Source of the DNA: Puniceicoccales bacterium | GTDB taxonomy: Bacteria; Verrucomicrobiota; Verrucomicrobiia; Opitutales; JAIRLG01 | NCBI GenBank assembly: GCA_031278595.1 | Contig: JAITKE010000001.1 | Coordinates: 1-8,268, forward strand | Direction: 5' to 3' | Length of the DNA stretch: 8,268 bases | Shown: positions 1 through 6,535 of the stretch, one piece after another | How positions within the stretch are numbered: the stretch's first letter is position 1 | How the letters are laid out: the number at the start of each line of letters is the position of its first letter | Notes under the pieces: model-generated | Told to the model about the DNA's origin: nothing | The model's database searches: none | The model's input: the letters and a program-made list of their open reading frames with translations, nothing else | Program-made: the position numbers and the translations under genes

Positions 1-27
1 ACAGCGGCGGGTGGTCCCTAGCCCGGG

Positions 28-130
28 CTTCGCCGCCTTGGCGCTGAGAGGAAAAGGAAGGCCTTCCTTTTCTTCCTAGCGCGGCCCGCGGAGCGGGCCT
101 GGGGCCCTTCGGGCCCCCAAGGCGGCGAAG
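28..130 (-). repeat. cloverleaf repeat element, copy 1 (3' of ftsH)
   Basis: A 13-base perfect inverted repeat (CTTCGCCGCCTTG at 28-40, its complement at 118-130) closes a junction with three arms. The long arm is 41-82, 20 pairs with one mismatch and two G-T pairs, core AGGAAAAGGAAG / CTTCCTTTTC. The middle arm is 83-99, GGCCCGC-GGA-GCGGGCC. The short arm is 101-117, GGGGCCC-TTC-GGGCCCC, whose C(TTCG)G closure is a classic stable tetraloop. Only base 100 is unpaired between stems. It lies 19 bases past the ftsH stop. The closing stem differs from the other copies but keeps the inner TTG/CAA end. It has no T-run after the stem on the ftsH strand, so it is not a standard intrinsic terminator, although it could still act as an mRNA 3' barrier. 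Orientation is inverted relative to the copies at 3780 and 5297. Confidence 0.8.
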
Positions 131-149
131 GAGGACTTGCCGTGCTCCT

Positions 150-2210
150 CTAATCCGCCTCCTCCGGCCCTTTCTCCTCGGTTTTTTCGGAAAGCTCGGA
201 GCCTGGCTTTGGCCCTTCGTTTTCGGTCTGGCCTGGGGCTGGGGGTTCTTGGGCAGCAGAGGCCTCGCTTTTCGGTTCGCCCTCGGCGCTTGGGGTGGCT
301 GGAACCGATCTGTGAACCTCGATTTCGGTCTGAAAATCTCCGGTCTGGACCAGTTCGTAGACCGAGCGGCCCTCGATGGTCTCGTGCTGCAGCAGCGCCA
401 CCGCCAGCTTTTCCAGCGAGTCGCGCCTTTCCGACAGGATGCGCCGGGCCCGTTCCTTCTCTCCGGAGACGATTTTCAGGATTTCCGCATCGATCTTCTT
501 CGCCGTCTCCTCGCTGTAGTTCTGCTCGCGGGAGATCTCCCGGCCCAGGAAAATGTGGTCGCGGTTGTCCCCGTAGGCCACCGTCCCCAGGGGGCTCATG
601 CCCCAGTCGCAGACCATGCTGCGGGCCATTTTCGTCGCCGTCTTGATGTCCATCGACGCCCCGCTGGTCATGGCCGCCTCGCCGAAGACCAGTTCCTCCG
701 CCACGCGGCCGCCCATGGAGGAGCAGATGCGGGCGAGGGCCCCCTGTTTCGACACGTTCAAAATGTCCTTTTTCGGCAGAAACATCGTGCTGCCCAGGCT
801 CTGCCCGCGCGGAATGATGGTCACCTTGTGCACCGGCAAATCCCCGTCGTCCACCACCGCCTGGACGATGGCGTGGCCCGCCTCGTGATAGGCGGTCACC
901 TTCTTGTCCTTGTCGTCCATCAGCTTCTTGCGCTCGCGGCCATAGGCGATTTTTTCCCGGGCCTCCTCGACATCCGAGCGCTCGACCTCCGTCTTGTTGT
1001 ACCTGGCCGCCAGCAGGGCCGATTCATTCAGAAGATTTTCCAAATCCGCACCGGAAAATCCGGACGTCGTCCGGGCGATGTCCTCCAAAATGACCTCGGG
1101 TTTCATCTTGATCTTCTGGGAATGGACTTTCAGGATATCACAGCGGCCGTGCAGGTCCGGCAGGTCGATCACCACCTGGCGGTCGAAGCGCCCCGGACGC
1201 AGCAGAGCATTGTCCAGCACATCCGGTCGGTTGGTGGCGGCGATGATGATGACGCCCTCGCGGCTGTCGAAGCCATCCATCTCCACCAGCAGGGAATTCA
1301 GGGTCTGCTCCCGCTCGTCGTTGCCCCCGCCCAGGCCCGCTCCGCGGTGGCGACCGACCGCGTCGATCTCGTCGATGAAGAGGATGCAGGGGGCATTTTT
1401 CCTCGCCTGTTCGAACATGTCGCGCACCCGGGCCGCCCCCACACCGACGAACATCTCAACGAAATCGGAACCGCTGATGCTGAAAAAGGGCACATCCGCC
1501 TCGCCGGCGATGGCGCGGGCCAGCAGGGTCTTGCCCGTCCCCGGGGGCCCCACCATCAGGCAACCTTTGGGAATCCGGCCCCCGATGTCCTGGAACTTCT
1601 TTGGAGTTCTGAGAAAATCGATGATCTCGGCGACCTCCTCCTTCGCCTCGTCGCAGCCGGCCACGTCCTGGAGCGTCTTCTTTTTGTTATTCGGCGTCAG
1701 CATCCGGGCCCGACTCCGCGCAAAGCCCATCGCGTTGCGGCCCGCATTCCGCAGCTGGCGTACGAAGATGAAGTAGAAAAATCCAAAGATGACCAGGACG
1801 GGCAGTACGCTCAGCAGAATGTCCGTCCATAGGGTGTGCGACGGCCGCTCTCGCCAGTTGACGGAGGAATTTAAGAGGGCATTGAAGCGATCACTGGTCA
1901 GCCGGCCCTGGGCTTCGAAGAGGACGCTGTCCTTCGTCTCGCCGCCCTCGGTCACAACGGGTTTATCCAGCTTGGCCTGTCCCCGCAGCCGATACCATTC
2001 CGCGCCCCGGGTCGGGTCGGACTGGATTACCCCCTGCAGGATCTTTCCCTCCTGCGAGGCCTGCAGCACCTGCCGCGTCGTCCATTTCTGCAGCTGGCCA
2101 CGGTAGGGGGAATAGCCCGACCAAAGGGAGAAGATGCCCGCGATGAGCAGGATCCAAATCGCCAAGACCCGCAGCTGGAAGCGGTTGAAAAATGCGTGCT
2201 TTTTTGCCAT
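150..2210 (-). CDS. ftsH: ATP-dependent zinc metalloprotease FtsH
   Basis: Membrane-anchored AAA+ protease that unfolds and degrades misfolded membrane proteins and selected regulators; the family works as a hexamer facing the cytoplasm. Of 686 residues, two hydrophobic segments (about 13-31 and 129-149) flank a periplasmic domain. The AAA+ module has Walker A GPPGTGKT (221-228), Walker B ILFIDEID (276-283) and the second region of homology with two arginines (about 326-344). The protease domain has the zinc motif HEAGH (442-446) and the third ligand Asp in SGASMD (Asp521). All catalytic residues are present. The C-terminal 55 or so residues are a low-complexity tail rich in Glu, Pro, Ser and Ala, as often seen in long FtsH proteins. 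The ATG start (MAKKHAFF) lies 21 bases after the tilS stop, so the two are probably co-transcribed; no strong Shine-Dalgarno is visible, suggesting coupling to tilS translation. The TAG stop is followed 19 bases later by a cloverleaf repeat. Confidence 0.98.
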   Translation of the reverse strand: MAKKHAFFNRFQLRVLAIWILLIAGIFSLWSGYSPYRGQLQKWTTRQVLQASQEGKILQGVIQSDPTRGAEWYRLRGQAKLDKPVVTEGGETKDSVLFEAQGRLTSDRFNALLNSSVNWRERPSHTLWTDILLSVLPVLVIFGFFYFIFVRQLRNAGRNAMGFARSRARMLTPNNKKKTLQDVAGCDEAKEEVAEIIDFLRTPKKFQDIGGRIPKGCLMVGPPGTGKTLLARAIAGEADVPFFSISGSDFVEMFVGVGAARVRDMFEQARKNAPCILFIDEIDAVGRHRGAGLGGGNDEREQTLNSLLVEMDGFDSREGVIIIAATNRPDVLDNALLRPGRFDRQVVIDLPDLHGRCDILKVHSQKIKMKPEVILEDIARTTSGFSGADLENLLNESALLAARYNKTEVERSDVEEAREKIAYGRERKKLMDDKDKKVTAYHEAGHAIVQAVVDDGDLPVHKVTIIPRGQSLGSTMFLPKKDILNVSKQGALARICSSMGGRVAEELVFGEAAMTSGASMDIKTATKMARSMVCDWGMSPLGTVAYGDNRDHIFLGREISREQNYSEETAKKIDAEILKIVSGEKERARRILSERRDSLEKLAVALLQHETIEGRSVYELVQTGDFQTEIEVHRSVPATPSAEGEPKSEASAAQEPPAPGQTENEGPKPGSELSEKTEEKGPEEAD

Positions 2211-2231
2211 GGCCTAGGGCAAAAGGGATCG

Positions 2232-3707
2232 TCAAAACTCGTGGAATGTCAACTCAAGAGCCGAATCGCTTCCCTCCAACACCCGGAAATCCTCGCCGAG
2301 CGGCAGGAAGGGCACCCAGACGATTCTTCCGGATTCGGGCAGCACGATGACCGGCAACCGCCGCCGCTTTTCCGGCGGCACCCTCCGTTCCTGAAACATT
2401 TTCTTCAGCTTCTTCGTCCCCGACAGCCCGAAGGGCCGGTAGGCATCTCCGGCCCGCCAGTTCCTCAGCAGGAGCGGCTGCCGCTCCGAAAGACCAACTC
2501 TAACCCTGAGGATATCTTTCCTCACGCCCGGCTCCCCTTCCCCTTCTTTCCATGGATACGACCTCTTCTCCAAAAAACCGCCCGCCACCGCCACCCGGGG
2601 GGAATCCCACAGCAGGGAAAAACTTTCTCCCTCGGCCGAAAGCCGGGAGAAATTTTTCCCCTCGGCCAAAGATTCCTCCACCGGGCCCAGGCGCCACTCT
2701 CTTACCCGGAGCCCCTTTCTCGCTCCGAGGCTGCAGGAAAATTGCCTGCCTTCCGCCAGGGCCTCCAGGATACGCTCGAAATTCCTCGGACGCACCTGGG
2801 CCCGCAGGCCCTGCTGCCCCAGCCAGGCATTGAGGAGGAAGCGCCACAGCGCCCGCGGCTGGCCACGTAGGGGCGAGAAGTCCGGCGAGGGATTTGGGAG
2901 GAGATGCGAAAATCTCTCGGCATGAAATCGTAGGAACTCGTCAGCCTCCCGGATCTGCTGCCAGGTGTGCCGCCAACCGGCCTTCCAGGGGCGTTGGGGA
3001 AATACTTCTTCCATCATCGGCAGGAGATGGTGGCGGACGCGATTTCGCAGAAAGGCATCGCCGCGGTTGCTGCTGTCCTCGCGCCAGGGAATGCCGGCCG
3101 CACGCAGGGCCTCGGCTAACTGTCGGCGTTCCAGGTGGATCAGGGGCCGCAGGCGCCAGCAGGGGCCGATTCTCTGCACCGCCGGCGGGGATACCAGCGC
3201 TCCCAGGGAGGCCCCACGGGCGGTATTCATCATCCAGGATTCGCAGACATCGTCCCGCTGATGCCCCAGCAGGAGCTGCTGACTGCGTTCCCGCGACAGA
3301 ATTTTTTCGAAAAAGGCGTAGCGGTCCCGGCGCAGATCCGCCTCCGAGTGAGGCCCCGATGCCGAACGCCTGTCCGAGAAGAAGGGCAGGCCCAGGTTCG
3401 CGGCGACCCGGCGCAGCCAGGCCTCGTCGCCATCGGATTCCCCCTTCCGTCGGGCGTGGTTGTAGTGCAGGACGAAGAACGGGCATTCCGGAAAATGGGC
3501 AACGGACAGCAGCAGGAGGCAGAGGGAATCGACTCCGCCCGAGCAGGCAATACCCCGCGCCCGATGGCCCTCTTCGGAAAGCCGTCCGACGACCCGCTCA
3601 TCCAAGAGTTCCCGAGGCAGATGTCGGCTCAAGTCCGCCGCCCGTTGCGCCCAGAGGCCGGACGGGAAATGCTCATCCCCCTGGGGGAAAAATTCATCCG
3701 GTGGCAT
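2232..3707 (-). CDS. tilS: tRNA(Ile)-lysidine synthetase TilS
   Basis: Cytoplasmic ATP-dependent enzyme that attaches lysine to C34 of the CAU-anticodon tRNA-Ile, switching it from methionine to isoleucine identity; essential in most bacteria. The N-terminal PP-loop ATPase shows SGGVDS (56-61), the HYNHARR segment (81-87), GHQRDDVCES (148-157) in place of the common HHxDDQAET, and the RPLI...WREDSSN...RNRVRHHLLP block (about 187-230). The C-terminal TilS domain is recognisable at about 415-480 (RAGDAYRPFG, then KKLKKMFQERRVPPEKRRRLP). At 491 residues it is within the normal range for the long bacterial form. The start is well supported: ATG with AAGGAG eight bases upstream. A 10-residue in-frame tandem repeat (AEGKNFSRLS / AEGESFSLLW) lies between the central and C-terminal domains and matches a palindromic DNA repeat. 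ftsH follows after 21 bases; the hpt gene often found between tilS and ftsH is absent. Confidence 0.96.
   Translation of the reverse strand: MPPDEFFPQGDEHFPSGLWAQRAADLSRHLPRELLDERVVGRLSEEGHRARGIACSGGVDSLCLLLLSVAHFPECPFFVLHYNHARRKGESDGDEAWLRRVAANLGLPFFSDRRSASGPHSEADLRRDRYAFFEKILSRERSQQLLLGHQRDDVCESWMMNTARGASLGALVSPPAVQRIGPCWRLRPLIHLERRQLAEALRAAGIPWREDSSNRGDAFLRNRVRHHLLPMMEEVFPQRPWKAGWRHTWQQIREADEFLRFHAERFSHLLPNPSPDFSPLRGQPRALWRFLLNAWLGQQGLRAQVRPRNFERILEALAEGRQFSCSLGARKGLRVREWRLGPVEESLAEGKNFSRLSAEGESFSLLWDSPRVAVAGGFLEKRSYPWKEGEGEPGVRKDILRVRVGLSERQPLLLRNWRAGDAYRPFGLSGTKKLKKMFQERRVPPEKRRRLPVIVLPESGRIVWVPFLPLGEDFRVLEGSDSALELTFHEF
2617..2676. repeat. in-frame palindromic 30-base tandem duplication inside tilS
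   Basis: Two adjacent 30-base units (2617-2646 and 2647-2676) match at about two thirds of positions. They also form a hairpin: GGGAAAAACTTTCTCCC (2617-2633) pairs with GGGAGAAATTTTTCCC (2647-2662) over 16 pairs with one bulge, around a GGC/GCC-tipped loop. Because 30 is a multiple of three, the protein gains a 10-residue repeat without losing its frame. It lies between the central and C-terminal domains of TilS, where insertions are likely to be tolerated. Confidence 0.6.
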
Positions 3708-3715
3708 GGGCCCAG

Positions 3716-3721
3716 CTCCTT
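3716..3721 (-). promoter_or_regulatory. ribosome binding site of tilS
   Basis: AAGGAG on the minus strand, eight bases before the ATG at 3705-3707. It fixes the tilS start and is the best Shine-Dalgarno of the five genes. Confidence 0.75.
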
Positions 3722-3779
3722 CTCAAACCCTTCGCCCCAGGCCCCAACAGCGCCCTAGTCCCTGCCACTCGGCCCCTGG

Positions 3780-3872
3780 CCCGCTGTCTTGGGAGCCCGC
3801 AGGGCTCGCCCATGGCGGGCCATGGGCCCCGACAGGAAAAAAAGCCTTTTTTCCTGTCGCAAAGACAGCGGG
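3780..3872 (+). repeat. cloverleaf repeat element, copy 2 (tilS-prfA gap)
   Basis: Closing stem CCCGCTGTCTT (3780-3790) pairs with AAGACAGCGGG (3862-3872), with a further pair after one mismatch. Short arm 3793-3807: GAGCCC-GCA-GGGCTC. Middle arm 3808-3827: GCCCATGG-CGGG-CCATGGGC, eight perfect pairs with a sequence different from the middle arm of other copies. Long arm 3830-3859: CGACAGGAAAAAA / TTTTTTCCTGTCG, 13 perfect pairs. The same order of arms and a recognisable short arm link it to the copies at 5297 and 6671, while the middle and long arms have changed on both sides of the stem together. It lies 69 bases past the prfA stop and 72 bases before the tilS start. Confidence 0.8.
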
Positions 3873-3941
3873 GAAACCACAGCCTTGGGAATTTTCCCTC
3901 GCCCATACCAGTCTTCCTTCATGCCCACACCCCATTCTCCT

Positions 3942-5030
3942 TCACGCGGATTCCCTCTCCTCCAGCAGAGCCTGGATTTTCGCCTCCCGATCGGCCAGTT
4001 CCAAGGCCTCCAGTAGGGCATCCAAATCCCCGTCCATGATTTGGGTCAAGCTGTAGAGCGTCAGGCCGATGCGGTGGTCCGTCAGGCGATTTTGGGGAAA
4101 GTTATAGGTGCGGATCCGCTCGGAGCGGTCGCCGCTGCCGACCTGGCGCCGGCGAACCGCCGCGTACTGGGCCCGTTCCTCCTCCTCCTTCTTCTGCAGG
4201 AGCCGCGATCGCAGAACGGTCATGGCCTTCGCCCGGTTCTTCTGCTGGGAACGCTCATCCGCACAGTAGACGATCATCCCGCTCGGGCGATGGAGGATCT
4301 GGACGGCCGAATCGGTCGTGTTCACCCCCTGGCCGCCCGGGCCGCTGGCTCGACAGATGGAAATCTCCAAATCCTCCGGATCGATTTGAATGTCCACCTC
4401 CTCCGCCTCCGGCAGAACGGCGACCGTCGCCGCCGAGGTGTGGATGCGCCCATTGGCCTCGGTGACGGGGATGCGCTGCACCCGATGCCCCCCGCTCTCC
4501 AGCTTCAGCCGACGATAGGCCCCTTCACCGCGAATCAGAAAGATGATCTCTTTAAATCCGCCGCATTCCGAAGGGCTGGAACTGAGTACTTCCAGCTGCC
4601 AGCCCCTCCGTTCCGCGTAGCGCGTATAGAGCCGAAAGAGGTCGCCGGCGAACAGGCTCGCCTCGTCCCCACCGGTGCCGGCCCGAATTTCCATGACCGT
4701 ATGGCGCGAATCCGAGGCTTCCGGCGGGATCATGTCCAGCAGAATGGCCCCTTCCAGCCGCTCCAATTCTTCCAAAATCCGCCGCTCCTCCTCCTCGGCC
4801 AGGCCCCTCAGCTCGGCCTCCGATTCATCCAGAAGGCGCCGACAATCAGTCCGCTCGGACTGCAGCCGTTCGTAGTGGCCGTATTTTTCCAGGAGCTGGG
4901 CCAATTGCTGGTGCTCCTTCGCGATACGGGCCGCCCGGCGTGGGTCGGAAAAAAAATCCGCCTCCGCCATCGCCCGCTCCAAATCCTCATGGCGGCGGCG
5001 GAAGGGCTCAATGCTGGGAATGGACGCCAT
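3942..5030 (-). CDS. prfA: peptide chain release factor 1 (RF1)
   Basis: Terminates translation at UAA and UAG by reading the stop codon in the ribosomal A site and triggering peptidyl-tRNA hydrolysis. 362 residues, the standard length. The peptide anticodon is PVT (188-190, within RIPVTEANGR), the PxT form diagnostic of RF1 rather than the SPF of RF2. The hydrolysis motif GGQ is at 232-234 (SGPGGQGVNTTDSAV). Further family blocks are EIRAGTGGDEASLFAGDL (114-131), the helical N-terminal domain rich in Arg and Glu, and SERIRTYNFPQNRLTDHRI (303-321). Start ATG (MASIPSIEPF) fits family length; the ribosome binding site is weak. A candidate promoter lies just upstream (5053-5081), so the gene is probably expressed from its own promoter. 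No prmC (the methyltransferase for the GGQ glutamine, often the next gene) follows; the next gene downstream is tilS after a 234-base gap. Confidence 0.98.
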   Translation of the reverse strand: MASIPSIEPFRRRHEDLERAMAEADFFSDPRRAARIAKEHQQLAQLLEKYGHYERLQSERTDCRRLLDESEAELRGLAEEEERRILEELERLEGAILLDMIPPEASDSRHTVMEIRAGTGGDEASLFAGDLFRLYTRYAERRGWQLEVLSSSPSECGGFKEIIFLIRGEGAYRRLKLESGGHRVQRIPVTEANGRIHTSAATVAVLPEAEEVDIQIDPEDLEISICRASGPGGQGVNTTDSAVQILHRPSGMIVYCADERSQQKNRAKAMTVLRSRLLQKKEEEERAQYAAVRRRQVGSGDRSERIRTYNFPQNRLTDHRIGLTLYSLTQIMDGDLDALLEALELADREAKIQALLEERESA

Positions 5031-5052
5031 GGCTCATCCGTGAATCCCCTGA

Positions 5053-5081
5053 GCTTTAAGGGACTGGGCCCTTCCCGTCAA
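5053..5081 (-). promoter_or_regulatory. candidate sigma-70 promoter of prfA
   Basis: On the minus strand TTGACG (5076-5081, five of six consensus bases) is followed by a 17-base spacer and TAAAGC (5053-5058, weak). Transcription would begin near 5046, leaving a leader of about 16 bases before the prfA ATG. The element at 5132 lies upstream of it and so would not be in the prfA transcript. Confidence 0.4.
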
Positions 5082-5131
5082 GCGCCGAGCGGGTTTGGGT
5101 TGGGGAAGGATGCCCCAGGGAAAAGAGATTG

Positions 5132-5219
5132 GGGCTGCCTTTGCGCCAAAGCCCCCGGAGGGGGCTTCGGCGGGGCCCGCCGCCGGCGGGCCGCTTCCTA
5201 CGGAAGCCAAAGGCAGCTC
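5132..5219 (-). repeat. cloverleaf repeat element, copy 3 (upstream of prfA)
   Basis: Closing stem GGGCTGCCTTTG (5132-5143) pairs with CAAAGGCAGCTC (5208-5219), 12 pairs including one G-T. First arm 5145-5171: AAGCCCCC-GGA-GGGGGCTT core of eight pairs, extended by GCC/GGC after one mismatch. Middle arm 5174-5192: GGCCCGCC-GCC-GGCGGGCC, eight perfect pairs. Last arm 5193-5207: GCTTCC-TAC-GGAAGC, six perfect pairs, directly abutting both the middle arm and the closing stem. The arm order (longest first on the plus strand) and the CCCC-type spacer beside the middle arm place it in the inverted orientation. It begins 101 bases upstream of the prfA start and 77 bases from the next copy. Confidence 0.8.
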
Positions 5220-5296
5220 AGAAAACGGGCGAAAATCCCCTAGGCCTGGCCATTTCGGCATCGGGGGAAAGGCACACCTTGGGAGGCGGGGGAAAA

Positions 5297-5410
5297 GTTT
5301 TTTGGGGCTGTCTTTGGAGCCCAAAGGGCTCGCCCGCGGAGCGGGCCCCCGCGGGGGGAATGAAACCTCCCTTTTCATTCCCCCCCGCGGCAAAGACAGC
5401 CTCAAAAAAC
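5297..5410 (+). repeat. cloverleaf repeat element, copy 4 (prfA/kinase gap)
   Basis: The longest closing stem: a 20-base inverted repeat at 5297-5316 and 5391-5410 with one G-T pair. It consists of a T-run, GGGGCTGTCTTTG, and the reverse ending in an A-run. Short arm 5317-5331: GAGCCC-AAA-GGGCTC. Middle arm 5332-5346: GCCCGC-GGA-GCGGGC, identical to copies 1 and 5. Long arm 5349-5390: CCGCGGGGGG then AATGAAA, pairing with TTTCATT and CCCCCC GCGG around one bulged C (17 pairs). It lies in the opposite orientation to the copy at 5132, and 180 bases past the kinase stop. Sequence identity with copy 5 is high across the whole element, which shows these are copies of one element and not chance hairpins. 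Confidence 0.88.
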
Positions 5411-5423
5411 ACAGCACAGCCAA

Positions 5424-5473
5424 CCCTGAGCAGGCCAAGTTTCGGCCTCCGGCCAAAGCGCTTCCCCTCAGGG
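5424..5473. repeat. small imperfect nested hairpin
   Basis: CCCTGAG (5424-5430) pairs with CTCAGGG (5467-5473), enclosing AAG/CTT and then GGCC-TCC-GGCC (5444-5454). The inner arm has the same three-base loop style as the cloverleaf arms, so this could be a decayed or minimal relative, but no sequence identity proves it. It lies 14 bases beyond copy 4. Confidence 0.35.
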
Positions 5474-5590
5474 CCAAGAAACGCACCGGAAGCACCAGGT
5501 ATCCACGCAGATATTCTCTCCTGTCCCACTCTCCTGAAAATCCTCTCCCCGGCATGATACCGATATCCAGCGTCCTCCCCCGAAAGATTT

Positions 5591-6466
5591 TCAGGGGTTT
5601 GAGACCCAGAGCCGGAGCTTTTGCTCGATGCGCTTTTGGACGACGTCGAAGGGGCCGCGGCTGTCGATTTCGACAAAGGGCATGCCGGTCGACTGGAGGT
5701 AGCGCAGCGCCGCATCGGTTTCCTGAAGGAAAGTATGGTAGCGTCGGCGGGCCAGCGTCTCGTCGATGTCCGTCGGGCGCACTTCGCGCAGCACTCCCTT
5801 GCCAGTCCGCCTGACCTCCTGATTGTGGGCCATCGCCTTGCGGCCGCGGGAGAGCTGCCGTTCCAGGCTCGTCGCCTCGTCGACGGAGAAGACGAGCATC
5901 CGAAATTGGAGCGCTTTGGCCCCAAGGCTTTGCCACTTCTCCGCCAGCCGGTGCAGGAATTTCGCCTGGAGCAGGGAACGCGGATAGCCGTCCATCAGCA
6001 GGCCTTCACCTTTCTTGGCCCGCAGCAGGGCCCCCAGGCTCGCCCGAATGACGCTGAGGTCGTCCACCAGGTCGCCGTGGTCGATGCGGCTTCGTGAATC
6101 CTGGGACTGCAGGAGCTCGCTGATGACCACCGGCTCCGCCGATAGGCCGAGAGCCCGCCTCACGTGGCCGGCATTGACCCCCTTGCCGGAGCCCGGTGCG
6201 CCGCTCAGCCAAACCACCGGCCGAGGGAAGGGTGTACTGGGAGAAAGGCGGTACTCTGCCCAAACTTCCTCCAGAATCTGCCCGCAGCGCCGGTCCAGAT
6301 CCTCCTGAGCTTCCGGAGTTCCCTCCCGATCTTCCGAAGCCTCTTTCTGACTCTCCGGAATTCCCACTTTCCGGCCTTCCGGAGTCTTCTCGTCCCAATT
6401 CTCCTCCTGACCCCCCGAAATCAACGAGCCAGAGACCTTTTCCAAATTTTCCTCTTTCTGAGACAC
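5591..6466 (-). CDS. adenylate-kinase-like nucleoside monophosphate kinase with N-terminal extension
   Basis: Probable cytoplasmic kinase of the adenylate kinase family (NMP + ATP to NDP + ADP). The core begins near residue 83: P-loop GAPGSGKG (89-96), an NMP-binding segment ending IDHGDLVDDLSVI (128-140, matching IxxGxLVxD of adenylate kinases), LLMDGYPRS (156-164, equivalent to ILDGFPRT), an arginine-rich stretch RQLSRGRKA (203-211), RPTDIDETLARRRY (230-243) and GMPFVEIDSRGPFDVV (261-276). The lid is short and has no cysteines, so it lacks the zinc-binding type. The first 60 or so residues are charged low-complexity sequence with TPE/IPE/TPE repeats and match no domain I recognise. The start is uncertain: an in-frame TGA sits 27 bases above the GTG used here, which has no close Shine-Dalgarno; GTG at 6365-6367 (residue 34), with GGAAGG seven bases upstream, is an alternative. 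Substrate could be AMP or another nucleotide; the general family is certain, the specificity is not. Confidence 0.87.
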   Translation of the reverse strand: MSQKEENLEKVSGSLISGGQEENWDEKTPEGRKVGIPESQKEASEDREGTPEAQEDLDRRCGQILEEVWAEYRLSPSTPFPRPVVWLSGAPGSGKGVNAGHVRRALGLSAEPVVISELLQSQDSRSRIDHGDLVDDLSVIRASLGALLRAKKGEGLLMDGYPRSLLQAKFLHRLAEKWQSLGAKALQFRMLVFSVDEATSLERQLSRGRKAMAHNQEVRRTGKGVLREVRPTDIDETLARRRYHTFLQETDAALRYLQSTGMPFVEIDSRGPFDVVQKRIEQKLRLWVSNP

Positions 6467-6507
6467 GTTTTTACCGGCTGCGGACTTTCCTCACCGAGTT
6501 TCCGAGG

Positions 6508-6535
6508 ATTATACGGATTCTCGGCCCAATGGGAA
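6508..6535 (-). promoter_or_regulatory. candidate sigma-70 promoter of the kinase gene
   Basis: Minus strand: TTCCCA (6530-6535, four of six) with a 16-base spacer and a perfect TATAAT (6508-6513). The start site would be near 6501, about 35 bases above the annotated GTG. This separates the kinase gene from glgC as its own transcription unit. Confidence 0.5.

Noticed and set aside
28..130. Intrinsic terminator of ftsH
   Set aside because: Strong structure but no T-run on the 3' side of the minus strand; it is better described as a member of the repeat family, though it may still affect the transcript end.
249..1832. A 527-codon open frame on the plus strand opposite ftsH
   Set aside because: It lies antisense to a perfect FtsH and its translation has no family motif; long antisense frames are expected in GC-rich coding DNA.
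3870..3930. GGGAAA ... TTTCCC pairing next to copy 2
   Set aside because: Only six pairs across a long loop; not distinguishable from chance.
4041..5243. A 400-codon plus-strand frame opposite prfA, and similar frames opposite tilS and glgC
   Set aside because: They are shadows of prfA, tilS and glgC, whose own motifs are complete; the translations are low-complexity Arg/Pro/Ala/Gly.
5533..5595. Inverted repeat CCTGAAAATC / GATTTTCAGG at the kinase stop codon
   Set aside because: Ten perfect pairs, but the arms are 43 bases apart, no further pairing is seen inside and no T-run follows; probably chance or a weak long-range stem.
5034..5936. Open frames crossing the element copies at 5132, 5297 and 6671, giving similar peptides such as SLEPKGLARGAGP and SLEPAGLARGAGP
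   Set aside because: The likeness comes from the DNA repeat itself being read in equivalent frames; the frames run into neighbouring genes and differ in their ends, with no start signal.
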